A stretch of 61,758 nt of DNA from assembly GCF_006937785.1 (NCBI RefSeq), contig NZ_SJEE01000032.1, positions 1 through 61,758 on the forward strand, given 5' to 3'. The notes beneath the pieces are model-generated. The model was not told the origin of the DNA. It did no database searches and saw nothing but the letters and a program-made list of their open reading frames with translations. Below are positions 1 to 7,876 of the stretch, piece after piece; positions within the stretch are counted from its first letter, which is position 1, and each line of letters starts with the position of its first letter. A program made the translations under genes and the position numbers. The stretch comes from Pseudanabaena sp. UWO311. Lineage in GTDB: Bacteria > Cyanobacteriota > Cyanobacteriia > Pseudanabaenales > Pseudanabaenaceae.

Positions 1-1
1 A

Positions 2-94
2 GAAGTCGCTGATGGTTTCAAGGAAAATCTACCTATCATTTTTGATGAATATCTTCCTAAATGGAATTATAGAGCTATTCCTCAAAATAACTGA
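2..94 (+). CDS. C-terminal tail of an unidentified protein (partial, cut by window start)
   Basis: An open frame enters the window from the left and runs 30 codons to TGA at 92-94. The last residues include the motif PKWNYRAIPQNN. The WNY-x-I-P ending is reminiscent of some DDE transposase C-termini, but I cannot assign a family. It ends 15 bases from the stop of the oppositely oriented helicase gene, which is itself missing its C-terminal motifs, so this may be the edge of an inserted element. That is inference. Confidence 0.3.
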   Translation, partial: EVADGFKENLPIIFDEYLPKWNYRAIPQNN

Positions 95-108
95 AATGCA
101 TAAGTTAT

Positions 109-2454
109 TTATTTTTCATTCCTTAGTAACCTCAATATTGCAGGAGTAAAAGAGTCATTTTTATATTCTGTTTGTTCAATAGTAGATAACTTAAACTTGG
201 CAAGATTAACTATATCAACTATCCCTTGTACCTCTGTAGATGCTTTGGCGGCTATACCCTTCCCTTCCATTAATTTATTGCCAATCTCAACTATCTTAGT
301 TCTCGATCTATAGTTGGTTGGAATGTTTAACTTTTGTGATGGATTAAATATTTGTAAAAAATTCTCATAGTAGTGGAGATCAGATCCAGCAAAACCATTT
401 ATAGCTTGCCAATCATCGCCAACACAGAAAAATAATGCTTCATTGTTTTGATTTCTAATTGCTTGAACTAAATTATAGAAAAGTAGCGAAAAGTCTTGAT
501 ACTCGTCAATCATGATGTACTTCAATGATTTCAGATCGCCAGATCCTAATTTACGTTTAAATTGAGTAACTCCATCATTTAAAGTTTGGGATGCTCGTTG
601 CATAAGTCCATCAAAATCTTCCTCACCTGTTTCTTCTAAACGTTCTAAGTATGACTTGTAGAAATCTTGTCCAAGATTTAGAAATCTCCATTCAATTTCA
701 CCAATTTCAGAATCATTAAGCTGATGGTTATCAATTTTTTGACTAAGCTGATCAGGGGTTAAGCATAATTTGCGCGAACGCTGCATTAAACTAACCACTG
801 CTTTGGTAAATCGATCTATAGCCCTATCTTTAATTTTCAACCAAATTTGTTCATCACTTAAACGGTTGAATTCAACCCTCATTATCTCCTGTAGAGTACT
901 TTTTAAAAAGTTATCAAAACTTTCACGTCCTTCTTCTCTCAAGATTTGTGGATCTAGTTCAACAAAATCCCATTCAAAATTATCTTGCCAAAATCGTCTT
1001 TTTTTTGCTGACATTTCATCGTAGTCAGGATCACCTTTCATTCCAAAATATTCAATTACAACTCCTTTTTTCTCAGAAGTATTAGAAAAAATAGTGAAGT
1101 CAGGGTGATAGTTCATTCCGTCCCACCAAACATGACGTTCATAAGCAAATTGGATATTGTGTTCAAACAAAAAATCGGCAATAACTTTTTCTCCGTATGA
1201 TTTGTAATATTTACCATCAATTCCCATCTCAGTTAAAGAACGTCGAAATTTAATTACCTCCTCTGGAGATTTATCAAAACCTTGATGAATGATTTTTGAC
1301 CAGTCTTCCCTAAATCTTTTCATCATCAGAGTCTTAATCTCCTCATAGTAATTGGGATCACGCAAATAGTCATCAATAACACTTTGCAAAGCACGGCTTT
1401 GGTCTTGTCCTCCATTGGGCGCATTGAATAGAAGTTTTTCTGTAGGATGAACTATTGCATAGGCTAAAGCATGAAATGTCATCACATGAGGCATATCATT
1501 TGGCAGATATTTTTTTAATCTGTCTGTGATTTCTTGCGCCGCTTTACGATTGAATACGAGTAATAATATTTCTGAAGGATTTACCCCACAGTGCTTTTGT
1601 AGAAAAATTGCACGATTAACAAGAGTGGATGTTTTACCACTACCAGCCCTTGCTATTACTTGCACATGGCTATTGACCGTACCAATGGCTAGGGCTTGTT
1701 CTAGATCAGGTTTATTGCCTAAATTATTTCTTTGTACCCATGATTGAATAAATATTTGTTTCTTGTGTTGATACTCTAATTGTGGAACATAAGAAGTACA
1801 TTTAAGTTGATAAAATTCATCAACACTTAGAAATTTTTCTTCAAATAGTACATTTATTTCTTTTGTTAGAAGAAGTTTTTTTTCATTTAAAGAAGATAAA
1901 TTATCTAAGCGTTCTAAGAATTTATCAACTAAAAATTCATCATTTATTAAATCACCGTCAGATTTATATCTATCTGATTCTACTCTCTCTACTATTGATT
2001 TATCAGTTTTAACTTGTCTTCTTAAATTCATTTCTAACAAGTCATCATCAGAGTTATATCTTGCTGATCGTATAGATTCAATTATTGATTCATCACTTTT
2101 AATTTGTTCTTGTAGATATTCATCTGTGAGTAAATTATATAGATTTTCATTTAATCGACTAGCTCGATCTTGAACAATAAAATATTCATATAATTCAATT
2201 AATAGCTCGGCACTTAGGATAATATCTTGAAAATTATAGAAAAATTCTTGCCACGAAAACTTTAGCAATTTATCAAAGTAAACACAAATATTTTTATCGT
2301 CTATATTTATGACTACATTACTGTTGCCCTCAATTCGTGTAACAACACCCCATTTAAGGTCATTATGCTGAACTAATAAGCCAATTATCTTTCTCCATTT
2401 ATTGAGATCACTGAAAGCATATTTGAAGAATATCTCTAATCGCCATTCATACAT
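109..2454 (-). CDS. UvrD/Rep-type superfamily 1 helicase with embedded nuclease-like insert, C-terminally truncated
   Basis: The 781-residue product has a Q motif (LEQALAIGTV, about residue 251), Walker A ARAGSGKT (268-275), motif II MIDEYQDF, motif III VGDDWQAINGFAG and NYRSR. Between motifs Ia and II is an insert with SYGEKVIADFLFEHNI, YHPDFTIF and VVIEYFGMK, which resembles the PD-(D/E)xK nuclease insert of helicase IV/UvrD-like enzymes. The protein stops about 80 residues after NYRSR, so motifs V and VI of the second RecA domain, needed for ATP hydrolysis in this family, are absent. Residues about 117-140 and 147-170 are a 30-residue tandem repeat (QIKSDESIIESI / QVKTDKSIVERV). Either a truncated, probably inactive DNA repair/defence helicase or a protein with another role. 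Confidence 0.75.
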   Translation of the reverse strand: MYEWRLEIFFKYAFSDLNKWRKIIGLLVQHNDLKWGVVTRIEGNSNVVINIDDKNICVYFDKLLKFSWQEFFYNFQDIILSAELLIELYEYFIVQDRASRLNENLYNLLTDEYLQEQIKSDESIIESIRSARYNSDDDLLEMNLRRQVKTDKSIVERVESDRYKSDGDLINDEFLVDKFLERLDNLSSLNEKKLLLTKEINVLFEEKFLSVDEFYQLKCTSYVPQLEYQHKKQIFIQSWVQRNNLGNKPDLEQALAIGTVNSHVQVIARAGSGKTSTLVNRAIFLQKHCGVNPSEILLLVFNRKAAQEITDRLKKYLPNDMPHVMTFHALAYAIVHPTEKLLFNAPNGGQDQSRALQSVIDDYLRDPNYYEEIKTLMMKRFREDWSKIIHQGFDKSPEEVIKFRRSLTEMGIDGKYYKSYGEKVIADFLFEHNIQFAYERHVWWDGMNYHPDFTIFSNTSEKKGVVIEYFGMKGDPDYDEMSAKKRRFWQDNFEWDFVELDPQILREEGRESFDNFLKSTLQEIMRVEFNRLSDEQIWLKIKDRAIDRFTKAVVSLMQRSRKLCLTPDQLSQKIDNHQLNDSEIGEIEWRFLNLGQDFYKSYLERLEETGEEDFDGLMQRASQTLNDGVTQFKRKLGSGDLKSLKYIMIDEYQDFSLLFYNLVQAIRNQNNEALFFCVGDDWQAINGFAGSDLHYYENFLQIFNPSQKLNIPTNYRSRTKIVEIGNKLMEGKGIAAKASTEVQGIVDIVNLAKFKLSTIEQTEYKNDSFTPAILRLLRNEK

Positions 2455-2463
2455 TTTAATTAC

Positions 2464-2652
2464 CTAGATTGTTAGTTTTTTACCTAGATCTTCATAAAGT
2501 TTACGAATAGCCTCAAACGCATCGCGCACATTGACTAAAACCTCATCAATAGATTCTCCGTAACTAACTCTGGCGAAAGCGGAGAAGTCAGCGTAAAAAC
2601 CACCTTCTGGCTGTGGAGTTAATAATAATGGGATTTTGTAAAGCATAGTCAT
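2464..2652 (-). CDS. HicB-like small protein (type II antitoxin family N-terminal domain)
   Basis: A 62-residue protein with the HicB-type beta-alpha fold signature: an initial strand, PEGGFYADFSAF, then GESIDEVLVNVRDAFEA. HicB proteins neutralise HicA mRNA interferases and usually have a C-terminal DNA-binding domain. This one ends right after the first domain and I see no hicA next to it, so it is either a solitary HicB-like protein or an antitoxin remnant. It lies 9 bases upstream of the helicase start on the same strand and may be co-transcribed with it. Confidence 0.6.
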   Translation of the reverse strand: MTMLYKIPLLLTPQPEGGFYADFSAFARVSYGESIDEVLVNVRDAFEAIRKLYEDLGKKLTI

Positions 2653-2760
2653 AGCTAGATTTGCTTAGATCTTAATTTGCAAAATTGGTATTAGGTTAGC
2701 ATTTTAAGCCTAACTGGTGAAAGGCGTAAATTTCCTGAAAGCCAAAATAGTGATTATTAG

Positions 2761-3144
2761 CTAAAACTCTGTTTTAATCAACCGTCAAGTTTTGTAGAGC
2801 GCTTTATGGGCATGGTCAAAAAATTATGCTCAGCCTATAAACTGCTACTAGGTATCAATTTTGAAGAGAAAGCTTTTTACGACATTTTAAAATCTGTAGC
2901 TCCAAAATATGAGTTTACATATCCAGAAGACAAGTTGATTAAGCTTGCCCGTGAAGTTAAGAGTATTGTCGATGACAAAGCAAAATATACAGACTGGTCA
3001 CAGAGGGAAGATATCAAAGCCGAATTAAAAGTTACCTTGATTTTGGTTCTTGCCGAAAATGACTATCCGCCAGTTCCTAAAGATGAAGTATTTAAAGAGA
3101 TTTTTGAACAAGCCGAAAATTTCAAAAAATATAATCAGGAATAG
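2761..3144 (+). pseudogene. Remnant of type I restriction enzyme R subunit (HsdR C-terminal domain)
   Basis: The frame is open from 2761 (after TAG at 2758) and the first ATG is at 2806. The translation contains KLAREVKSIVDDKAKYTDWSQREDIKAEL (spread over the middle) and a YPPVPKDEVFKEIFEQAENF-like end. This matches the HsdR C-terminal domain (DUF3387 type), which has a W-x-x-R-x-x-[IV]-[KR]-A-x-[LM] stretch followed by a YPP motif. HsdR proteins are about 800-1100 residues; only about 125 codons survive, without the nuclease and translocase parts. No hsdM or hsdS is present, so it is almost certainly a decayed restriction system. Confidence 0.6.
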
Positions 3145-3284
3145 AATCAAATTTGCTATCACAGGTTTATAAAGATTTGGAAGAGGTGATTAAGGCGATC
3201 GATTCTTATTAGCTGACGAGTTATTGTCAATTTTAGCATTATCAAAATTAGTCTCCTACTCACTGGGGAACGAGATCGCCTAAT

Positions 3285-3318
3285 AAAAAAGCAGTCCGTC
3301 AAACAGGCTGCTTTTTTG
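3285..3318. terminator. Bidirectional intrinsic terminator hairpin
   Basis: A run of A, a GCAG...CTGC stem and a run of T form a symmetric hairpin. It lies between the rightward HsdR remnant and the leftward Uma2 gene, so it can end transcription from both sides. Confidence 0.65.
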
Positions 3319-3406
3319 TTGATTGCTTACCTACTCGAACAGGCGATCGCTTAAAAACAACTTACAATTTTTATTGCAATGAGGAAATTAATTCCCATTA
3401 AAACTA

Positions 3407-4060
3407 TCAGCTACTAGGCAATTCACCGAAGCGATCGCGATATTGCTGTAATAAAGCTTGGGCTTCAGCGAGTTGTTGTGTGGTTTGCTCTAGTAATTGA
3501 TTGACCTCAATGTATGAGTAAAATTTTGTGCCGTCGGGTTTGTAGAGTTGGAGGCGACCTGTGGAAGTGTCAAAGCGGACTCCGAGGCGAGGACTTATCC
3601 AGTTATCGGATTGGGCGATCGGTTCTAGTCCTTCACTAGTGCGAATCCAGATGTCGAGAAAGTTGGTTTCGGGGTCATAGAGGTAATATTCTTCGACTTG
3701 GTGGCGATCGAAGAAGAGAAGCTTTTTGCTCATTTCAATGCGATCGTTACTGGGAGAGAGAATCTCGAAGACGACTTGAGGGGCGATGTTGTCTTCTTCC
3801 CATTGGCGATAGGAACCGCGATCGCTTTTGGGACGACCGAAAACCGCCATGACATCAGGGGCAGTAACAATTTTGGACTGTCCTTGAACGGGATACCAGA
3901 AAAGGTCGCCTGCAATGAAAACGTTAGGTTCGTTGATATAGAGTAGATCTAAGCCTTTTTTGATTTCAACGATGAGTTCAAACTGTTTGGTATTGTCCGC
4001 CATTGGCTTACCATCGCTGTCAGGGTAGATGATTTCAGGTTTGCTGATTTGACTGACCAT
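3407..4060 (-). CDS. Uma2 family (DUF820) putative restriction endonuclease-like protein
   Basis: The fold is that of the cyanobacterial Uma2/DUF820 family, a PD-(D/E)xK nuclease-like group of unknown cellular role. Seen: TAPDVMAVFGRPKSDRGSYR, VVFEILSPSN (the E-x-x-S-P-S-N motif with the catalytic-type acid), EEYYLYDP and a C-terminal Gln-rich coiled coil. I chose the ATG at 4060 because GGAG lies about 9 bases upstream; an ATG at 4135 would add 25 residues without similarity to the family. The product is 217 residues. These genes are multicopy in cyanobacteria; a second, distinct copy is at 5238. Confidence 0.8.
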   Translation of the reverse strand: MVSQISKPEIIYPDSDGKPMADNTKQFELIVEIKKGLDLLYINEPNVFIAGDLFWYPVQGQSKIVTAPDVMAVFGRPKSDRGSYRQWEEDNIAPQVVFEILSPSNDRIEMSKKLLFFDRHQVEEYYLYDPETNFLDIWIRTSEGLEPIAQSDNWISPRLGVRFDTSTGRLQLYKPDGTKFYSYIEVNQLLEQTTQQLAEAQALLQQYRDRFGELPSS

Positions 4061-4142
4061 GATGGTTGTCTCCTGAACTGGTGTTTGGATTGTTTTGATT
4101 ATAGTAGAGATTTTTTGTTGTAAGTAGCTAGGCATAATTAAA

Positions 4143-4201
4143 AAATATAACCAAAAGCTGTGGTGTACGTTCAGCGTGCACCACAGCTTTTGGTTATATT
4201 T
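4143..4201. repeat. Long perfect palindrome between divergent genes
   Basis: Arms at 4143-4165 and 4179-4201 are perfectly complementary (23 bp), and ACG/CGT continues the stem around a TTCAG loop. It separates the starts of two divergently transcribed genes, so it is not the terminator of either. Confidence 0.85.
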
Positions 4202-4244
4202 AGAGGATTTGATAGTGGGGATTAGTTGGCGATATGGAAAAATT

Positions 4245-4661
4245 ATGAGTCAGAATAAAAATAAGAATATTGATATGGCAATAAATATGGAAAAAATAAT
4301 TCAAGATCTGGAAGAGCGCATCCGCAAAGCTCAACTCTCTAATGATGTAAATACACTCGACGAATTGATTTCTAATCAGTTGCAGTTCGTTTTTCTAGAT
4401 GGATCTGTAGCGTCAAAATCTGACGACTTAGAAGCGCATAGGAATAAGTTAGTCATCTTCCACAGCATCACTTTCACCGACCAAATCATTCAATCATTTG
4501 AAAATTTAGCTACTGTAACCGTTAAGGCGGAAATTAGAGGCACTATGAATGGTCAAGACTTTCATGGCTATTACCGATATGGAAGAACTTGGGCGATCCT
4601 AAATGGTCAATGGCAACTCATTGCAGGCAACGTGGTTCAATTGCCTGAGGCTCATAAGTAG
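4245..4661 (+). CDS. SnoaL/NTF2-like (DUF4440-type) protein
   Basis: The 138-residue product starts at ATG 4245 (the upstream extension runs through the palindrome and is unlikely to be translated). Helical N-terminus with DLEERIRKAQ and LDELISNQLQFVFLDG, then VTVKAEIRG and YYRYGRTWAILNGQWQLIAG. This is the typical pattern of the small NTF2-like fold in which a Trp-rich C-terminal sheet closes a pocket. Family members range from enzymes to simple binding proteins, so no reaction can be assigned. It is followed closely by an unknown gene on the same strand (16 bases), suggesting an operon. Confidence 0.65.
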   Translation: MSQNKNKNIDMAINMEKIIQDLEERIRKAQLSNDVNTLDELISNQLQFVFLDGSVASKSDDLEAHRNKLVIFHSITFTDQIIQSFENLATVTVKAEIRGTMNGQDFHGYYRYGRTWAILNGQWQLIAGNVVQLPEAHK

Positions 4662-4677
4662 CTAGGCGCGAATCAAT

Positions 4678-5166
4678 ATGATCAATAAAGCCAAAATTTA
4701 CACCCTTTATTTTGCTATTGATGATCTTATAGCTTCTATTTGTAGAATCATCAATAATCAAGAAAACTCAAAAAAAGTGCATCCCGATGAACTTTTTAAT
4801 AGATTCTGGACTAAAGCCAAAAATAAATATTCTGAACTAAATTATGATCTAGTATGCGAAATCGGATTGGCTAATTCCAAGGCAGAAGAAGAGTTTGGTA
4901 GAATAGCTTCAGCAATAGAAAAATCTTTAGGGAAACTGAGAAATGATAGTTATTGCTACTTAGTTTATTGTCTATGGTTTTCCTTCAATACTGCCATAGC
5001 TGAATATTATTTGACAGACCCTTTGGCAAACCAACGTGACCCATATTACAAGATTGAAGATAAGTTGAAATTGGCTTCGCAAAAACATCTGACATTGTTT
5101 CAATCCAGTATTGAAGAATGGCAAAATATTGATTTGATTATTAAGTCGAGATTGGGAGATTTTTAA
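4678..5166 (+). CDS. Conserved hypothetical protein, largely alpha-helical
   Basis: A 162-residue protein I do not recognise. It is rich in Lys, Glu, Asn and Tyr, has no signal peptide and no clear membrane segment (the stretch YCYLVYCLWFSFNTAIAEYY is hydrophobic but contains charge nearby). It starts 16 bases after the NTF2-like gene and may be translated from the same message. The AT-rich codon use is like that of the neighbouring accessory genes. Confidence 0.55.
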   Translation: MINKAKIYTLYFAIDDLIASICRIINNQENSKKVHPDELFNRFWTKAKNKYSELNYDLVCEIGLANSKAEEEFGRIASAIEKSLGKLRNDSYCYLVYCLWFSFNTAIAEYYLTDPLANQRDPYYKIEDKLKLASQKHLTLFQSSIEEWQNIDLIIKSRLGDF

Positions 5167-5237
5167 GAGAATAAGATATTATATGAGTAGCAATTAGGAA
5201 TTTAGATCTTACTTTTTATCTTGAGAGGCAAGAGGTT

Positions 5238-5897
5238 ATGGTTGCGATAGTTGAAAAAGAACCAGCTTTACATCAAAGTATTATTCCGAAAGGATGGATA
5301 TCAGCAACTTGGGAAGATTTCTTGCAGATATCTCAGGCAGTAAGTAATGATAAGGCGAAATTTTACTATTTTCAAGGGAGTTACTACAGCGAAATGGGTG
5401 TTGGTGCAGATCATGCTTTTGATAATGATTTGATTGGTTTTTTAGTAAATCTTTACTGTATGATGTGCAAAATTCCTCTCAAGGGCTATACAAACTGTAG
5501 TTATCGCAAAGTGGGAATGCGTGAATGTCAGCCAGATATTTCTTATTATGTAGGCGATCGCACTCAGAACGCACCTCAAAGTAGCGCCATTGTCGATCTT
5601 GATGAGAGTTTGCCCCCTGATATCGTGATTGAAATTGCCGACACCTCATTAGGCTATGACCTCGGTGCAAAGCGCTTGTTATACGAAGAAGTGCGCGTTG
5701 GTGAATATTGGGTGATTGATGTTCAGAATATGAAAATCACTGCGTTCCGCATCTTGCAGGGTTTGGGAAGCGAAAGAATTACAGAATCCTCTGTATTGGG
5801 AGGATTACACTTGAGTTTGTTAGAGGAAGCTTTACAACGTAGCCGTGAAATAGATAATTCCCAAATTGGTTCTTGGTTTATGGAACAGTTAGGTTAA
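5238..5897 (+). CDS. Uma2 family (DUF820) protein
   Basis: A 219-residue Uma2 protein. Motifs: QPDISYYVGDR, LPPDIVIEIADTSLGYDLGAKRLLYEEVRVGEYWVID. These cover the PD...E-I-x-K-like core of the PD-(D/E)xK fold (here EIADTSL...K). It is unlike the Uma2 protein at 3407 in sequence, so it is not a recent duplicate. An RBS-like AGAGG precedes the ATG by about 10 bases. Role in the cell is unknown. Confidence 0.8.
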   Translation: MVAIVEKEPALHQSIIPKGWISATWEDFLQISQAVSNDKAKFYYFQGSYYSEMGVGADHAFDNDLIGFLVNLYCMMCKIPLKGYTNCSYRKVGMRECQPDISYYVGDRTQNAPQSSAIVDLDESLPPDIVIEIADTSLGYDLGAKRLLYEEVRVGEYWVIDVQNMKITAFRILQGLGSERITESSVLGGLHLSLLEEALQRSREIDNSQIGSWFMEQLG

Positions 5898-5968
5898 AGT
5901 GATTGTTTCTCCCCTGATTACTTTTAAATTATTTCTCCAAATCGCTTTAAAGTTTGGTGTATACCCTG

Positions 5969-6577
5969 CTATGCGCTTTGCTTCATAATCATATTAATCA
6001 AATTATCCACCAAATAATCACGCTCGATTGGAATAATATCTTTTCCTCCCATCACCTCACTCGTCATTAAAAAGAAAACCAACGTACCCATAAACATTCG
6101 CGCTGCCACTTCAGGCGTTGGTATATTTTGGCTTGTAAAATAATTAGTGAGCGCATCAATAATTGGCTTGTCCATATTTGTAACAAATGATTTACTGAGT
6201 TCAGGGAAACGTCCTGATTCCCCTATCACAAGTCTGATAAAAGTCATCTGTTCAGAAGAAGTAGTGCAATTATCTAGCACTTCGTTAGCTATCCGCTTCA
6301 GCACAATATTAGGTGGCTCTGAAGAGAAATTTTGTAGGCCTAACGGACATTTTGCCCATTCTTTCTCAAGAACTAGTTTCTTCATTAGAGCGTTAAACAA
6401 CGCTTCCTTATCTTGAAAATGATTGTATACCGTTGGTTTTGACACCCCCGCCGCCGAGGCAACTTTATCCATTGTCGTGCCAGCATATCCCTGATCTAAA
6501 AAAACCCGCATAGCTCCATCTAAGATAGCTGCTGTTTTTTCGGGGCGATTGGGCTGCGAAGGCTTGGAAGATTCCAT
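5969..6577 (-). CDS. TetR/AcrR family transcriptional repressor
   Basis: The 202-residue protein has an N-terminal TetR helix-turn-helix: AILDGAMRVFLDQGYAGTTMDKVASAAGVSKPTVYNHFQDKEALFNAL (read in segments), residues about 17-64, followed by an alpha-helical ligand-binding domain resembling the AefR-like C-terminal family. It is divergent from a DevBCA-type exporter starting at 6701. The shared 123-base spacer holds a palindrome (6649-6663) overlapping the likely exporter promoter. Inference: it represses the exporter and perhaps itself until a substrate binds. Confidence 0.9.
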   Translation of the reverse strand: MESSKPSQPNRPEKTAAILDGAMRVFLDQGYAGTTMDKVASAAGVSKPTVYNHFQDKEALFNALMKKLVLEKEWAKCPLGLQNFSSEPPNIVLKRIANEVLDNCTTSSEQMTFIRLVIGESGRFPELSKSFVTNMDKPIIDALTNYFTSQNIPTPEVAARMFMGTLVFFLMTSEVMGGKDIIPIERDYLVDNLINMIMKQSA

Positions 6578-6601
6578 GAATAAAAAAGTTTAGAGATGTA
6601 C

Positions 6602-6629
6602 TTGACACAAGTTTACTACATCGTTTAAT
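6602..6629 (+). promoter_or_regulatory. Candidate sigma70-type promoter of the exporter operon
   Basis: TTGACA at 6602-6607 and TTTAAT at 6624-6629 are separated by 16 bases. A start around 6636 would place the palindromic operator at 6649-6663 just downstream, where a bound repressor would block transcription. Confidence 0.45.
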
Positions 6630-6648
6630 TTATTAACAAATAAACTTT

Positions 6649-6663
6649 ACTAAACGGTTTAGT
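6649..6663. promoter_or_regulatory. Candidate TetR-family operator
   Basis: ACTAAACGGTTTAGT is a perfect 7+1+7 palindrome. Its position in the spacer between the repressor gene and the exporter operon, and its size, fit a TetR-type binding site. Confidence 0.6.
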
Positions 6664-6700
6664 TTAGTTATTCGCTAAAGTTCAGTAAGGAGCTTGTAAT

Positions 6701-7876
6701 ATGCAGGTAGCAAACACCCCTAAAATTCCCAAAAAGATTTTTGTAATCTTGCCTCTCATACTCCTCGGCACATTCGGTACGTTTACCTTGCGGCGATCGC
6801 TATCTCCTAGTTCACAAGCTCAGCCTACTGAAAATGCTGCACCTAAAGCCAAGACTGTTACAGCTTTGGGGTATTTAGAGCCGCAGGGCAAAGTAATTAA
6901 ACTTGCCGCGCCTTCGTCATCCAGTGGCGGCAATAGTCGCGTAGAAAAACTTTTGGTCAAACAAGGCGATACGGTTAAAGCGGGTCAAGTAGTGGCGATT
7001 TTGGATAGTCGCGATCGCCTTGAAGCGTCCTTAGCCGAAGCTGAAGAGCAGGTAAAAGTAGCTCTATCAAATTTAGAAGTAGTCAAGTCTGGCGCAAAAC
7101 GTGGAGAAATTAATTCCCAGCAAGCGACGATCTCTCGTATTGCCGCCCAACGCGAAGGAGATATTCAAGCGCAACAAGCAACAATTGCCAGACTTCAGAT
7201 GGAAGTGCAAAATGCGCAAACAGAGTCTCAACGCTATGAGATGCTCTATACCGAGGGGGCAACCAATGCCTCGCTGCGGGATAGTAAGCGATTGGCTTTA
7301 GCGGTAGCTCAAAGGAATTTACAAGAAGCTCAAGCCGTCATTAATCGTATTCAAACTACGCGATCGCCTGAATTAAATGAAGCCCAATCTACTTTAGACA
7401 GAATTTCTGAAGTTCGCACTGTGGATATCTTTGCCTCGCAAGCACAGGTGGATCGCGCGATCGCTTTGGTGCAACAAGCCAAGGCGCAACTGGATTTAGC
7501 CTATGTGCGAACACCTCAAGCGGGCGTGGTACTAGAAGTAAATACTCGCGCTGGAGAATTGGTTTCTAGTAATGGCATTGTCGAGATCGGACAAACTAAT
7601 CAGATGCTGGCAGTTCTAGAAGTGTTTGAAGGCGATATTGTCAAAGTAGAGAAAGGAAAAATGGTAAAACTCTTTGGCGATAGTCTACCCAAGGCGCTTA
7701 CAGGTGAAGTAATCGAAATTGGCAAGAGGGTGCAACGTCAGAATGTTGTGAATTCCGATACATCAGCAAATATTGATGCACGAATTGTGGAAGTAAGGGT
7801 AAAACTCGATCCTGATTCAGCGAGCCAAGTGAGATCGTTGACCAATCTCCAAGTGACAGGAGAGATTCAACTATGA
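6701..7876 (+). CDS. devB: HlyD/DevB-type membrane fusion protein of an ABC exporter
   Basis: The 391-residue protein has one N-terminal membrane segment (about residues 11-28), a biotinyl-lipoyl-like half motif (KLLVKQGDTVKAGQVVAILDS, in the first third), a long coiled-coil hairpin rich in Gln/Ala/Glu (about 108-270) and the second lipoyl half (YVRTPQAGVVLEVNTRAGE). This is the adaptor of DevBCA-type exporters, which bridge an inner-membrane ABC pump to a TolC-like outer-membrane channel. In heterocyst formers the system exports glycolipids; in other cyanobacteria substrates vary. RBS AAGGAG precedes the start. It overlaps devC by 4 bases. Confidence 0.88.
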   Translation: MQVANTPKIPKKIFVILPLILLGTFGTFTLRRSLSPSSQAQPTENAAPKAKTVTALGYLEPQGKVIKLAAPSSSSGGNSRVEKLLVKQGDTVKAGQVVAILDSRDRLEASLAEAEEQVKVALSNLEVVKSGAKRGEINSQQATISRIAAQREGDIQAQQATIARLQMEVQNAQTESQRYEMLYTEGATNASLRDSKRLALAVAQRNLQEAQAVINRIQTTRSPELNEAQSTLDRISEVRTVDIFASQAQVDRAIALVQQAKAQLDLAYVRTPQAGVVLEVNTRAGELVSSNGIVEIGQTNQMLAVLEVFEGDIVKVEKGKMVKLFGDSLPKALTGEVIEIGKRVQRQNVVNSDTSANIDARIVEVRVKLDPDSASQVRSLTNLQVTGEIQL

